64,000 bases of DNA. It comes from Serpens gallinarum (lineage in GTDB: Bacteria; Pseudomonadota; Gammaproteobacteria; Pseudomonadales; Pseudomonadaceae). Shown in pieces: positions 17,261 to 26,507 of this stretch (its first letter is position 1; every line of letters begins with the position of its first letter). The position numbers were made by a program, and so were the translations under genes. Below the pieces are notes generated by a model that saw only the letters and a program-made list of their open reading frames with translations, was not told the DNA's origin and ran no database searches. The stretch covers positions 186,001 to 250,000 of the forward strand of contig NZ_JACSQG010000004.1 of the NCBI RefSeq assembly GCF_014836765.1, in the 5' to 3' direction.

Positions 17261-19006
17261 ATGCAAAAATCTCAAGCCTATGGTCAGCGACTCCTCCGCG
17301 GCCAGGCACCGTCCTACGAGCGCCTGCAGGCGCGCCTGGCCGTGGACGGCCAGCATGAAACCACCGAGCCGCTGGTGCTGCAATGTGGCTGGGGGCGCCT
17401 GCTGATCGGCCATACCTTTCCGGATGCCAGCAGCCTCGCCGAGGAACTGCTCGCCGAGCAGCCGGGCGAACGCGATATTGCCCTGTACGTCGCCGCACCC
17501 CAGCAGGTGCTGGCCTATGCCCCGCAACAGTTGTTTCTCGACCCTTCCGACACCCTGCGCCTGTGGTTCTCCGATTACCGACCGGCGCGACGCACCTTCC
17601 GCGGTTTCAATATTCGTCGTGTGCAAAGCCCGGCCGACTGGCAGTCGGTGAACCGGCTGTACCTGTCGCGCAGCATGTTGCAGGTCGACCCGGAAAAGCT
17701 CACCCCGCGCGCTGAAGGTGGGCCGGTCTACTGGCTGGCCGAGGACAGCGACAGCGGCCAGGCACTGGGCACTGTGATGGGCCTCAATCACCAGGAAGCG
17801 TTCCACGATCCCGAACATGGCAGCAGCCTGTGGTGTCTGGCGGTAGACCCCCAGTGCCAACGCCCTGGTGTTGGCGAAGCGTTGGTGCGCCATCTGATCG
17901 AGCATTACCAATCGCGCGGCCTGACCTACCTGGACCTGTCCGTGTTGCACGACAACAAACAGGCCAAGGCGTTGTACGCCAAGCTCGGTTTTCGCAATCT
18001 GCCCACCTTCGCGGTGAAATGCCGCAACAGCATCAACCAGCCGCTTTTCCTCGGCCCGGGGCCGCAAGCGGGGCTCAATCCCTACGCCAAGATCATCGTC
18101 GACGAAGCCCTGCGCCGCGGCATTGACGTGCAGGTAGACGACCCGGTGACCGGCCTGTGCACCCTCAGCCACGGCGGGCGGCGCATCCGCTGCCGCGAGT
18201 CGCTGTCCGACCTGACCAGCGCGGTGAGCATGACACTCTGCCAGGACAAACAGCTGACCCATCAATGCCTGCAACGCATCGGCCTGAGCCTGCCCGCTCA
18301 GCAACTGGCCGGCAGCGCCGAAGACAATGCCGCATTCCTCGCCGAGCACGGTCGCATAGTGGTCAAACCGGTGGATGGCGAGCAGGGCCAGGGCGTGGCG
18401 GTGGATTTGCGCAGCCCCGAACAGGTCGAACAGGCGATCGCCGCTGCCCGCCAGTTCGACAGCCGGGTCCTGTTGGAAAGCTTTCACGAAGGTCAGGACC
18501 TGCGCATCCTGGTGATTGGTTTTGAGGTGGTCGCCGCAGCCATCCGCCACCCCGCCGAGGTGATCGGCGACGGTCGGCACCGCATCGGTGAACTGATCGA
18601 AACCCAGAGTCGCCGCCGCCAGGCCGCAACCCATGGCGAAAGCCGCATTCCCGTGGACGAGGAAACCCGACGCACCCTGGCCGATGCCGGGTACGACTAC
18701 GAGAGCGTCCTGCCCGCCGGCGAGCGGCTGACCGTGCGCCGTACCGCCAACCTGCATACCGGTGGCAGCCTCGAAGACGTCACGACTCGGCTGCATCCCG
18801 AACTGGCAGCCGCCGCCGTGCGCGCGGCACGCGCGCTGGATATTCCAGTGGTGGGCCTGGACTTGCTGGTGCAAGCCGCCGACCGTCCGGACTACGTGTT
18901 CATCGAAGCCAACGAGCGCGCCGGCCTGGCCAACCATGAACCGCAGCCCACCGCCGAACGCTTTATCGACCTGCTGTTTCCGCTCAGCCAGCCGCAGCAC
19001 TCGTAG
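17261..19006 (+). CDS. ngs: N-acetylglutaminylglutamine synthetase (GNAT plus ATP-grasp)
   Basis: A 581-residue two-domain enzyme. The N-terminal half carries a GNAT acetyltransferase domain (about 100-260) with the acetyl-CoA loop region CQRPGVGEALVRHL. The C-terminal half is an ATP-grasp ligase (about 275-575) with VVKPVDGEQGQGVAV and FIEANERAG. Together they acetylate glutamine and join a second glutamine, giving the dipeptide that AsnO amidates. The ATG at 17261 follows GAGGAA; the frame before it holds no domain sequence. Second gene of the NAGGN operon. Confidence 0.92.
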   Translation: MQKSQAYGQRLLRGQAPSYERLQARLAVDGQHETTEPLVLQCGWGRLLIGHTFPDASSLAEELLAEQPGERDIALYVAAPQQVLAYAPQQLFLDPSDTLRLWFSDYRPARRTFRGFNIRRVQSPADWQSVNRLYLSRSMLQVDPEKLTPRAEGGPVYWLAEDSDSGQALGTVMGLNHQEAFHDPEHGSSLWCLAVDPQCQRPGVGEALVRHLIEHYQSRGLTYLDLSVLHDNKQAKALYAKLGFRNLPTFAVKCRNSINQPLFLGPGPQAGLNPYAKIIVDEALRRGIDVQVDDPVTGLCTLSHGGRRIRCRESLSDLTSAVSMTLCQDKQLTHQCLQRIGLSLPAQQLAGSAEDNAAFLAEHGRIVVKPVDGEQGQGVAVDLRSPEQVEQAIAAARQFDSRVLLESFHEGQDLRILVIGFEVVAAAIRHPAEVIGDGRHRIGELIETQSRRRQAATHGESRIPVDEETRRTLADAGYDYESVLPAGERLTVRRTANLHTGGSLEDVTTRLHPELAAAAVRAARALDIPVVGLDLLVQAADRPDYVFIEANERAGLANHEPQPTAERFIDLLFPLSQPQHS

Positions 19007-19029
19007 TGACTTCTGAATTCGGAGTTTCC

Positions 19030-20229
19030 ATGCCCCATCGAGTACCCGAACCCGACCTCAATTACATGCGCCAGATCCTGCTGGAAATGCTCGCCATTCC
19101 CAGCCCGACGGGCTTTACCGACACCATCGTGCGCTACGTGGCCGAACGCCTGGAAGAGCTGGACATCCCCTTCGAGCTGACCCGGCGCGGCACCATTCGC
19201 GCCACCCTCAAGGGCCAGCGCAACAGCCCGGACCGCGCCGTTTCCGCTCATCTGGATACCATTGGCGCCACCGTGCGCGAGATCCACGACAACGGCCGCC
19301 TGGGCCTGTCCCCGGTGGGCTGTTGGTCAAGCCGCTTCGCCGAGGGCAGCCGGGTCAGCGTGTTTACTGACAACGGCGTGCTGCGTGGCAGCGTGCTGCC
19401 CCTGCTGGCATCCGGGCACGCCTTCAATACCGAGGTGGATCAATTGCCGATCAGTTGGGATCACATTGAGCTGCGCCTCGATGCGCTGATTCACAGTCGC
19501 GCCGATGCACAGGCGCTAGGGGTGAATGTCGGCGATGTGGTGGCCTTCGACCCCTTGCCGGAATTCAGCGAAAGCGGTCATCTCAGCGCCCGTCATCTGG
19601 ACGACAAGGCCGGCGTCGCCGCCCTGCTCACCGCACTCAAGGCCATTGTCGACAGCGGCCTGGCGCTGCCCATTGACTGCCATCCCCTGTTCACCATCAC
19701 CGAGGAAACCGGCTCCGGTGCTGCCGCTGCGCTGCCTTGGGATGTCAGTGAGTTCGTCGGCATCGATATTGCGCCCGTTGCAGACGGCCAGGCGTCGAGC
19801 GAACAGGCCGTCACGGTGGCCATGCAGGATTCCGGCGGGCCCTATGACTATCACCTGACCCGTCACCTGCTGCGGCTGGCCGAGCAGCAGGATATTCCGG
19901 TGCGCCGTGACCTGTTCCGCTACTACCACAGCGATGCGCAATCGGCGATCACCGCCGGCCACGACACGCGCACCGCTCTGCTCGCCTTCGGCTGCGATGC
20001 CACCCACGGCTATGAGCGCACCCACCGGGACAGCCTGATCGCCTTGACCCGCCTGATTACCGCCTACCTTCTCAGCCCGCCCGTGTTTGCCAGCGATGCC
20101 AAGCCGTCGCAAGACTCGCTGGAGCCCTTCAGTCATCAGCTGGAACACGACGCGCAAATGGAACCTGAAACCCGTGTACCGGCGGTGGACAGCGTGATCA
20201 CCACTTGCAAGCCGGAGAAGACTCAGTAA
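19030..20229 (+). CDS. NAGGN-system M42 family metallopeptidase
   Basis: A 399-residue M42/M20-like peptidase. Candidate zinc ligands are visible in order: SAHLDTIGA (His, Asp), HLDDKAGVA (Asp), ITEETGSGAA (Glu pair), GIDIAP (Asp) and a C-terminal HGYERTH. The open stretch before the ATG is ignored because GGAG lies 6 nt before 19030. It is the third gene of the NAGGN cluster, 23 nt past ngs. It probably degrades NAGGN or a precursor when osmolarity drops; the substrate is inferred from context only. Confidence 0.88.
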   Translation: MPHRVPEPDLNYMRQILLEMLAIPSPTGFTDTIVRYVAERLEELDIPFELTRRGTIRATLKGQRNSPDRAVSAHLDTIGATVREIHDNGRLGLSPVGCWSSRFAEGSRVSVFTDNGVLRGSVLPLLASGHAFNTEVDQLPISWDHIELRLDALIHSRADAQALGVNVGDVVAFDPLPEFSESGHLSARHLDDKAGVAALLTALKAIVDSGLALPIDCHPLFTITEETGSGAAAALPWDVSEFVGIDIAPVADGQASSEQAVTVAMQDSGGPYDYHLTRHLLRLAEQQDIPVRRDLFRYYHSDAQSAITAGHDTRTALLAFGCDATHGYERTHRDSLIALTRLITAYLLSPPVFASDAKPSQDSLEPFSHQLEHDAQMEPETRVPAVDSVITTCKPEKTQ

Positions 20230-20334
20230 CCCAACCGTCACCTCCGTGCCCGTACCGCCTCTCCCATGGGGCGGCATTCTGGGTTCTGTCGGCCATGCGC
20301 TCTGCTAGCATGGCGCGGCATTCTGGAGAGCCCC

Positions 20335-20562
20335 ATGCTGATACCCCACGACCTGCTCGAAGCCGAAACCCTGACCCGCCTGCTGGAAGATTTCGTGACC
20401 CGCGAAGGCACCGACAATGGCGATGAAACCCCGCTGGAGACCCGCGTGGCCCGCGCGCGCCATGCCCTGGAAAAAGGCCGCGCCCTGATCGTCTTCGACC
20501 CCGAAAGCCAACAGTGCATACTGATGCTCAAGGAGCAGGTGCCCAAGGAGTTACGGGGGTGA
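20335..20562 (+). CDS. YheU family (UPF0270) small protein
   Basis: A 75-residue protein beginning MLIPHDLLEAETLTRLLEDF. The start motif, the EGTDNGD segment and the size are those of the YheU/UPF0270 family, which has no assigned function. GGAGAG lies 7 nt before the ATG. It follows the NAGGN operon by about 105 nt and is probably separate. Confidence 0.88.
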   Translation: MLIPHDLLEAETLTRLLEDFVTREGTDNGDETPLETRVARARHALEKGRALIVFDPESQQCILMLKEQVPKELRG

Positions 20563-20764
20563 GCAGCGTTTCTCAGGACTGACCAGAAGTCACCCAGCGC
20601 CGGACCCAGGCAAACGCGCGGGATCTTCGCTGCAGGGACCTCGATTTCGGGTTTGCTCGCACTTCATCAGTTCATCACTCTCGCGCAACGCTTCAACTGC
20701 CCCTAACCTCACTGAGGCATTCTGCAAACCGGCCCTGGCCGGAGCCTGTCGGCGGGAGCGACGC

Positions 20765-22036
20765 ATGGTGACACGCTGGAAATGGATCCTGAGCCGAGTA
20801 ATCAAACGCCCCTGGTTCCGAGCGAGCCTTTTTTCCGCACTGGGCGTGGGAACCGCCCTGCTGGCCCTGGCCGTCGATCAGTACATCCCCGACGACCTGC
20901 CCGCCAGGATCGGCTCCGATGCGGTCGACAACATCCTCGGCATCATCGCGTCCAGCATGTTGGCGGTCACCACCTTCTCCCTGACCACCATGGTCTCGGC
21001 CTACGCCTCGGCGACCAGCAACGTCACGCCGCGCGCCATTCCTCTACTCGTGGAGGACAACACTGCGCAGAATGCGCTGTCCATCTTCATCGGCTCCTTC
21101 ATCTTCAGCCTGGTCAGCATCATCGCCCTGAGCACGGGCGCCTATGGTGGCAAAGGGCGGGTCGTGCTGTTCGTGATGACCATTCTGGTGATCCTGCTGA
21201 TTCTCTATGCGCTGCTGCGCTGGATCGACCACTTGACCGAACTTGGGCGGGTCGGCCAAACCTCCGAGCGAGTGGAGAAGGCAGCGGCCAAGGCTCTGCG
21301 GCATCATCTGAAGCAGCCTTATCTCGGTTGCAGCCCGCTGAATGCCAACCAGGAAATCCCCGGCGGCGCCCGCCCGGTGCATTCGGATGCCATCGGCTAT
21401 GTCCAGCATATCGATATGCAGGCTCTGACCGAGCTGAGCGAGTCGCGGGGCAGCGCCCTTTACCTTCACGCCGTGCCGGGAAGCTTCGTCGAGCCGACCC
21501 GACCGCTGCTTTCCGTCGTCGGTCTCGAGGAGGACTGCGACCCGCAGATCCGGCAGGCCTTCAGCATCGGCGGGCAGCGCACGTTCGAGCACGATCCACG
21601 TTTCGGGATATCCGTGCTGGCAGAGATCGCCTCGCGCGCCCTGTCGCCCGCGCTCAACGATCAGGGGACCGCCATCGACGTGATCGGGCGCGGAGTCAGG
21701 GTTCTTTCCCTGCTGGCCGATCATCCCTGCGATCCCTCACCGACCGATGCGCTTCATGGACGCATCTACGTGCCGGGCCTGGAGATAAACGACCTGTTAG
21801 ACGACTTCTTCACGCCAATTGCCCGCGACGGGGCGGGAATGATCGAAATTGGCATGCGTCTGCAGAAGGCGCTCGCCAGCCTGAGCCGGCTTGGCGATGC
21901 GCGCCTCAAGGCTGCAGCCAGCAGACATGCACGACTGGCGCTGGCGCGGGCCGATACCGCGCTGACCCTCGATGAGGACAGGCTGTCCCTGGAACAGCTG
22001 GCAGCCCAATTGAAAAGGTCTGATGAGGCCTATTAG
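20765..22036 (+). CDS. DUF2254 family membrane protein
   Basis: A 423-residue protein. The N-terminal half has four likely helices (about 18-36, 60-85, 100-125 and 135-155). A soluble C-terminal half has the DUF2254 signature region DPRFGISVLAEIASRALSPA and NDQGTAIDVI. The family function is unknown. The helices around SMLAVTTFSLTTMVSAY are well conserved. It stands alone, 200 nt after the yheU gene, in a gap with no other clear feature. Confidence 0.87.
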   Translation: MVTRWKWILSRVIKRPWFRASLFSALGVGTALLALAVDQYIPDDLPARIGSDAVDNILGIIASSMLAVTTFSLTTMVSAYASATSNVTPRAIPLLVEDNTAQNALSIFIGSFIFSLVSIIALSTGAYGGKGRVVLFVMTILVILLILYALLRWIDHLTELGRVGQTSERVEKAAAKALRHHLKQPYLGCSPLNANQEIPGGARPVHSDAIGYVQHIDMQALTELSESRGSALYLHAVPGSFVEPTRPLLSVVGLEEDCDPQIRQAFSIGGQRTFEHDPRFGISVLAEIASRALSPALNDQGTAIDVIGRGVRVLSLLADHPCDPSPTDALHGRIYVPGLEINDLLDDFFTPIARDGAGMIEIGMRLQKALASLSRLGDARLKAAASRHARLALARADTALTLDEDRLSLEQLAAQLKRSDEAY

Positions 22037-22083
22037 AGGTCTGTCATGTTTAGTCGGCAGGCCGCGGCCCGCGCCTAACGCCC

Positions 22084-22509
22084 CTAGAGCCGCACGCTAC
22101 TCTCATGCTCCCAGGCGCAGCGCATGCGCAATTCGCCTTCATGGGGGCTGTGCAGGCCATTGTCGGTTTCCCAGCGGAAGGTGTGACTGCCGTTGAGCTC
22201 GGTTTCCAGGTGCACGACCGCGCTGGACCAGTACAGGCGCTTGAGCAACGCCTCGAACTGTTTGACCCACAGGTTCCATTCGTACTGAACGCCGGGATAA
22301 CTGGCGCCGAAATGGATCACCGGCGTGAGATAACGCCCAGCACCGGGCAGCTCACAGCAGGAAAACATCTCACGACCTAGAAAGCTCCACAGTCCTTCCG
22401 GCAAGTCGTCCAGCACCTGCAGGTTATGCGCGTGCTGCTCCCCGCCCTCACGCGGATCACTGGCCGCCCAGCTGCGTATGCAGCCATAGACGATAGATTC
22501 GGATTCCAC
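22084..22509 (-). CDS. Conserved hypothetical protein
   Basis: A 141-residue protein beginning MESESIVYGCIRSWAASD from a GTG at 22509, which has AGGGAG 7 nt upstream. A longer ATG start at 22536 is less likely. It is rich in Trp and charged residues, with no membrane segment or signal peptide. Proteins with this opening are widespread in Pseudomonas but have no assigned role. Cys residues occur at CIRSW and ELP-flanked CCELPG. Confidence 0.7.
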   Translation of the reverse strand: MESESIVYGCIRSWAASDPREGGEQHAHNLQVLDDLPEGLWSFLGREMFSCCELPGAGRYLTPVIHFGASYPGVQYEWNLWVKQFEALLKRLYWSSAVVHLETELNGSHTFRWETDNGLHSPHEGELRMRCAWEHESSVRL

Positions 22510-22578
22510 GCGCGCGCTCCCTGAAAGACTGGCCATCTTCTATCACAGCCTGAGAGGGAAAAAAACGCTGGCCGCTGC

Positions 22579-23721
22579 TTAGCGCCGTGGTCGCATCAGC
22601 AATGCCAAGAAGATCATCGACAGCGCAAACAGACTCAGCAACGCGAACGGCCATTGCCAGGTGCCGCCGTAATCGCGCACCAGGCCGGTCAGGCTTGGCG
22701 TCACGCACGCCATGCAGTAACCCGCGCACAGCATCATGGCTGTCCAGCGGCTGACCTCAAGCGGTGACTGCACCTCATACATGGGCAGGATTAAGGCCAG
22801 GGCGAAGGAGCCGGTCAGCCCCATGCCCAGGGTGATGGCCCACACTTCCGGCCACAGTTGGGGCGCCACAGTAATCATGATCAGACTGGTGCTGGCCAGC
22901 ATTGCCGACACGCACAGCAGCAGTTGCCGGCTGATACGCTGGGCCAGCCAGGGCACCAGGAAAGAGCAGGGTAACCCGATCAGCATGAACAGGCTGAACA
23001 GTGCGTTGCTGCGCAGCTCACCCAGTCCGGCCTCCTGATAGCGGGCCACCAGCCAGGTAGCCAGGGAATAGAACAGCCCCGCCTGCAGGGCAAAAAACAC
23101 AGTAATCAGCCACGCACGCGGCTCGCGCCACGGCAGGCCCCCAGCGACACCCACCGGTTCCGAACGGTTGGGCAGGCGCAGCCAGAACACCAAGGCGAGC
23201 AAAGCCGGCAAGGCCCAGGCAGCCAGCCCCAATGTCCAGTTGCCATTAAAAGTCTGCACCACCGGCAAGGTCAGCACCGCACCACCGGCACCTCCCAGCG
23301 CCATGCTCAAGGAGTACCAGCCGATTGCACCACCCATGCCCGTGGTGAAATGCCGCTTGATGAAACCCGACATCAGCGGACCCGCCACAGCAATGCCGGC
23401 ACCGAGCAGCACGGCGCTGCCGATCAACAGTGCCGCAACCTGCCCCGCCAGGCGCAGCAGCAGCGCAACGCCAATCAATGCCAGACATACGGCGATGGTG
23501 CGTTCCAGCCCGAAGCGCTGTGCCAAGCGCGGCGCCACAGGCGCCAGCAAGCCCATACACAACACCGGCAAGGCGGTGGTGAGACTGATCAACCCGCGAC
23601 TCAGCGCCAGTTCATCGGCGATGCGTTCGATCAGAGGAGCGAGTGACGTGATGCCTGGGCGCAGGTTGATGGCCGCAAGTACCAGCGCCACCAGCAAGGT
23701 AAGGCGGGAGGCTGGATTCAC
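22579..23721 (-). CDS. MFS transporter, CynX/NimT type
   Basis: A 380-residue major facilitator with about 12 helices. The opening LAAINLRPGITSLAPLI is typical of the cyanate/nitroimidazole CynX-NimT branch. The loop 2-3 region (APRLAQRFGLERTI) carries the MFS signature. The substrate cannot be read from the sequence. The gene stands alone on the minus strand. Confidence 0.85.
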   Translation of the reverse strand: MNPASRLTLLVALVLAAINLRPGITSLAPLIERIADELALSRGLISLTTALPVLCMGLLAPVAPRLAQRFGLERTIAVCLALIGVALLLRLAGQVAALLIGSAVLLGAGIAVAGPLMSGFIKRHFTTGMGGAIGWYSLSMALGGAGGAVLTLPVVQTFNGNWTLGLAAWALPALLALVFWLRLPNRSEPVGVAGGLPWREPRAWLITVFFALQAGLFYSLATWLVARYQEAGLGELRSNALFSLFMLIGLPCSFLVPWLAQRISRQLLLCVSAMLASTSLIMITVAPQLWPEVWAITLGMGLTGSFALALILPMYEVQSPLEVSRWTAMMLCAGYCMACVTPSLTGLVRDYGGTWQWPFALLSLFALSMIFLALLMRPRR

Positions 23722-23782
23722 CGGAAAAGTCCACGAGATGTACAGCTCGCCACCCTACCCCAGCCTCCCCTGAGCGAACAAG

Positions 23783-23798
23783 CGGGCTGGCTAGCCCG
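23783..23798 (-). terminator. Small hairpin at the end of the acidic-protein gene
   Basis: CGGGCT (23783-23788) and AGCCCG (23793-23798) form a stem with a 4-nt loop overlapping the stop codon region. There is no T tract, so termination is uncertain. Confidence 0.3.
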
Positions 23799-24066
23799 GA
23801 CTGACTTCCTCGCGTTCGCCATCCTCGTTGCGCGTACGCGGAATCTCGCCCTCGTCAGCGCCGGGCAGATCCTCGACGTTCACGTTGGCCCGATCGACCC
23901 CGCTGGGAATGTCCGTTTCAGTGATGGCGATGTCCGGGTCGTCAGGCAGGACTTCCGGCTCGTCGGCATCCTCCAGTGGCTGTCCGGTTTCCGGGCCGCG
24001 CTCAACGTCCTCGTTGTCGCGATCGCCTCCCTGACCCCGAATATCGAATTGCGGCAAAACGCTCAT
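23791..24066 (-). CDS. Small very acidic hypothetical protein
   Basis: A 91-residue protein from the ATG at 24066, which has GGAGG at the right distance. More than a third of its residues are Asp or Glu, in runs such as DEPEVLPDDPDIAITETDIP. It has no hydrophobic segment or Cys and is probably disordered. It is not recognised. Acidic mimicry of nucleic acid or a cation-binding role are only guesses. It lies between an MFS gene and an SDR gene, all on the minus strand. Confidence 0.65.
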   Translation of the reverse strand: MSVLPQFDIRGQGGDRDNEDVERGPETGQPLEDADEPEVLPDDPDIAITETDIPSGVDRANVNVEDLPGADEGEIPRTRNEDGEREEVSPG

Positions 24067-24165
24067 AAGCACCTCCCAGATTCCCAAGGGTTGGATCTCA
24101 CCTGCTTTGAGGGTTTGCCCGGCCAGTCGTTCGCTACGTTATGAAGCATCAGTCAACGCTGGAAA

Positions 24166-24972
24166 TCAGCCGCGCGCCTTGGCGCGCATTTTCTCGGTCA
24201 TGGTGATCATTTCGTCATAGATTGCCTGCGGATTCTGTTGCTTGACCTTCCAGGCGAAGCGGCCCAGTTCATGGGGCAGGATCATGAACGTGCCTTGGGC
24301 AACGTGCCGGTAGATGTATTCGGCAATCTCCGCCGCGCTGATGGGCGAGCTTTCCAGCAGCCTGCCGACCTGGGCCTTCATCTTCGGATCAGGACCGCGA
24401 AAGGAATCCAGCAGGTTGGTCTGGAAAAACGACGGGCAGACCACGTGCACGTCGATGCTCAGCGGCTTGAGTTCCACCAATAGACTCTCCGACAACGCCA
24501 CCACGCCAGCTTTGGCGACGTTGTAATTGCTCATTGCCGGCGCCTGCATCAAGGCGGCCATGGACGCGATATTGATAATTCGTCCCTGGCTGCGCTCCAG
24601 CAACGGCAGGAACGCCTTGCAGCCCTTGACCACACCCATCAGGTTGATCGACAGCTGCCAGTCCCAATCCTCCAGGCTCAGCTCGGCGAAGAAGCCGCCG
24701 GAGGCCACGCCGGCATTGTTGACCAACACATCAATGCCGCCGAGCCGCGCCTCGCACACCTCGGCGAAGGCCGTCAGCTGACTGTAGTCGCGCACATCGC
24801 AGCGCTGCACAAAGCCGTCGCCGCCCGCTTCGCGTACCAAGGCCAAGGTCTCTTCAAGACCGGCCTGATTGACATCACCCAGCGCCAATTGCCAGCCCTC
24901 ACGGGCCCAGCGCAGTGCAATTTCACGGCCCAGACCGGAGCCCGCGCCGGTGATCATCATGCGGTTGTTCAT
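24166..24972 (-). CDS. SDR family oxidoreductase
   Basis: A 268-residue short-chain dehydrogenase. TGAGSGLG is the cofactor loop (about 8-15), LVNNAG the structural motif, and S..YNVAK the catalytic Ser-Tyr-Lys region within SMAALMQAPAMSNYNVAKAG. The C-terminal part (GRFAWKVKQQNPQAIYDEM) is extended and charged as in several Pseudomonas SDRs of unknown substrate. The start at 24972 follows GGCGAG. Upstream lies a 250-nt gap to DUF3309 in which nothing else is seen. Confidence 0.85.
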   Translation of the reverse strand: MNNRMMITGAGSGLGREIALRWAREGWQLALGDVNQAGLEETLALVREAGGDGFVQRCDVRDYSQLTAFAEVCEARLGGIDVLVNNAGVASGGFFAELSLEDWDWQLSINLMGVVKGCKAFLPLLERSQGRIINIASMAALMQAPAMSNYNVAKAGVVALSESLLVELKPLSIDVHVVCPSFFQTNLLDSFRGPDPKMKAQVGRLLESSPISAAEIAEYIYRHVAQGTFMILPHELGRFAWKVKQQNPQAIYDEMITMTEKMRAKARG

Positions 24973-25224
24973 TGCGCTCGCCTTTAGTTGTTGTGGGTCG
25001 ATGCCCAAGTGTAACCAGACGCCTGCGTGGCGCCTGCACCATCAGAGCGCTGAATGGCCCCGACAAACCCGCGGCAGAGAGCGGCCATATTGATCGGCCA
25101 GGACTTTTATCCATTGCCATGGTCGGAATAAACGAGGCGAGTGAGGATTTCCTGCCCGCCCTCATCGTTTCCCGCAGCCGTCTGAGCGGGCCTCGCACCA
25201 AGACCTTACTGAGGGAGCTCGACC

Positions 25225-25383
25225 ATGAGCGTCAGCACCATTCTGATCATCATCCTGATCCTGCTGTTGATCGGCGGCTTGCCCGTCTTCCCCCACTCGC
25301 GCAGCTGGGGTTACGGCCCCTCGGGCATCATCGGCGCGGTACTGGTTGTCCTGCTGGTGCTCGTGCTACTGGGCATGATCTAG
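25225..25383 (+). CDS. DUF3309 family small membrane protein
   Basis: A 52-residue protein from ATG 25225 with GAGGGAG upstream. It has two hydrophobic segments (about 4-17 and 33-52) around PVFPHSRSWGYGPSG. The central HSRSWGYGPSG motif is that of DUF3309. Its function is unknown; such genes often lie near stress or envelope genes. A DUF421 gene follows in the same direction. Confidence 0.85.
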   Translation: MSVSTILIIILILLLIGGLPVFPHSRSWGYGPSGIIGAVLVVLLVLVLLGMI

Positions 25384-25468
25384 CGACGGCAAGTTAAGTC
25401 GAGCCCCCGCGTGCGCTCAAGCATTGCTTGGAGCGCTCGCGGTTAGCGCACTGAGGAGTGTTTTAGCG

Positions 25469-25942
25469 ATGGGTGAAACCTACCTGTTCGTAACACCGCT
25501 TTGGGAGATCGTCGCCCGCGGGACCACGGTCTATTTCACCATTGCACTGGTGTTCCGGCTGATACCCAAGCGGCAGGCAGGAACCATTGCACCCAACGAC
25601 ATGATTGCCCTGGTCATCATCGGCAGCCTGGCCGCCGACGCCATAACAGGGGAAGCCCACACGCTGCTGGACCTTCTCCTGATGATTGCGGTCATCGTCC
25701 TGTGGGACTACCTGTTCAACCTGGCGGAGTACTACTTCCCCCGGTTTCGCGGCATCGCGCAGGACTCCCCAACTCTGCTGATTCACCACGGCGTGCTCCT
25801 GCGGGAAAACCTGCGCAAGGAAAAACTGACCGAGCAGGAGCTGACCGCCAACCTTCGCAAGCAAGGCATTGCCGACATCGCCCATGTGAAACAGGCCATC
25901 CTGGAAGTTGATGGGCAAATCAGTGTCGTGCAGAACGACTGA
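25469..25942 (+). CDS. DUF421 (YetF-like) membrane protein
   Basis: A 157-residue protein with three helices near the N-terminus (about 10-30, 45-62 and 66-86). A soluble C-terminal domain has LLIHHGVLLRENLRKEKLTEQELTANLRKQG (shown in parts: GVLLREN, LTEQELTANLR) and the ending VDGQISVV. This is the YetF/YcaP layout. GAGGAGTG precedes the ATG at 25469. Function unknown. Confidence 0.87.
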   Translation: MGETYLFVTPLWEIVARGTTVYFTIALVFRLIPKRQAGTIAPNDMIALVIIGSLAADAITGEAHTLLDLLLMIAVIVLWDYLFNLAEYYFPRFRGIAQDSPTLLIHHGVLLRENLRKEKLTEQELTANLRKQGIADIAHVKQAILEVDGQISVVQND

Positions 25943-26004
25943 GGTCGCAGTGATTGCCGTGCACACGCGGCGTCGATTAACTGTCGATAGGGAGTCGTCA
26001 GGTT

Positions 26005-26325
26005 GTGAAACCGCTTCTCACTCCCGATCAGCGTTACATCGTCGTCCGCGGACGGCTCTGGCGCACCGCTAATCCGAATCTCTCGCCGGAGCGACACCTG
26101 CAGCTTGTTCGCGCACTCATGGATGCGCGTCGTGCGGTAAAGGCTGCCAAACGAAGCGGGGATCCCCACGCTCTCGCCAGGGCAAGAGCAGCCGTCGACC
26201 ACCTCAAGATTGCCCTGGGTGAGCGTGGCCCGGTCTGGTGGACCGACGGCGCTAAGGACTTCAATCGCCATCTGGCCAAGAACACCCCGTATGCGGACTG
26301 GTATGCGTCGGTCGTGAAGAGCTAG
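26005..26325 (+). CDS. Conserved hypothetical protein
   Basis: A 106-residue, basic, soluble protein starting at GTG 26005 after AGGGAG. The opening KPLLTPDQRYIVVRGRLWR and the ending WWTDGAKDFNRHLAKNTPYA are well-formed motifs. A helical Arg/Ala/Lys-rich middle (ARRAVKAAKRSG) lies between. Similar proteins are familiar from other proteobacteria but I know no function. It has no signal peptide. Confidence 0.72.
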   Translation: MKPLLTPDQRYIVVRGRLWRTANPNLSPERHLQLVRALMDARRAVKAAKRSGDPHALARARAAVDHLKIALGERGPVWWTDGAKDFNRHLAKNTPYADWYASVVKS

Positions 26326-26450
26326 CCACAGTGTGGGGTACCTACCCAGCGTTTGAGCCGCTAGCTTATCTATCGCAAGACTTCGTAGATTGCGAAGCGC
26401 TACTGCCCTGCGCGTTTAGAGTTACCGTACCTAGAAAATAACCCATTAAG

Positions 26451-26494
26451 AAATCGTTTGCTTTTAGCCAGCTGCATAACCAAACGATTTTTTT
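26451..26494 (+). terminator. Intrinsic terminator just before the DUF3291 gene
   Basis: AAATCGTTTG (26451-26460) and CAAACGATTT (26481-26490) pair perfectly around a 20-nt loop and are followed by TTTT. It ends 13 nt before the next start codon, with the ribosome site AAGGAAG in between. It either closes the upstream transcript or attenuates the next gene. Confidence 0.75.
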
Positions 26495-26507
26495 CAAGGA
26501 AGATCGT

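Noticed and set aside
17060-19000. A long minus-strand open frame over ngs, and a similar one over nirS1 (41748-43763)
   Set aside because: Both mirror well-identified genes and lack ribosome sites and recognisable motifs.
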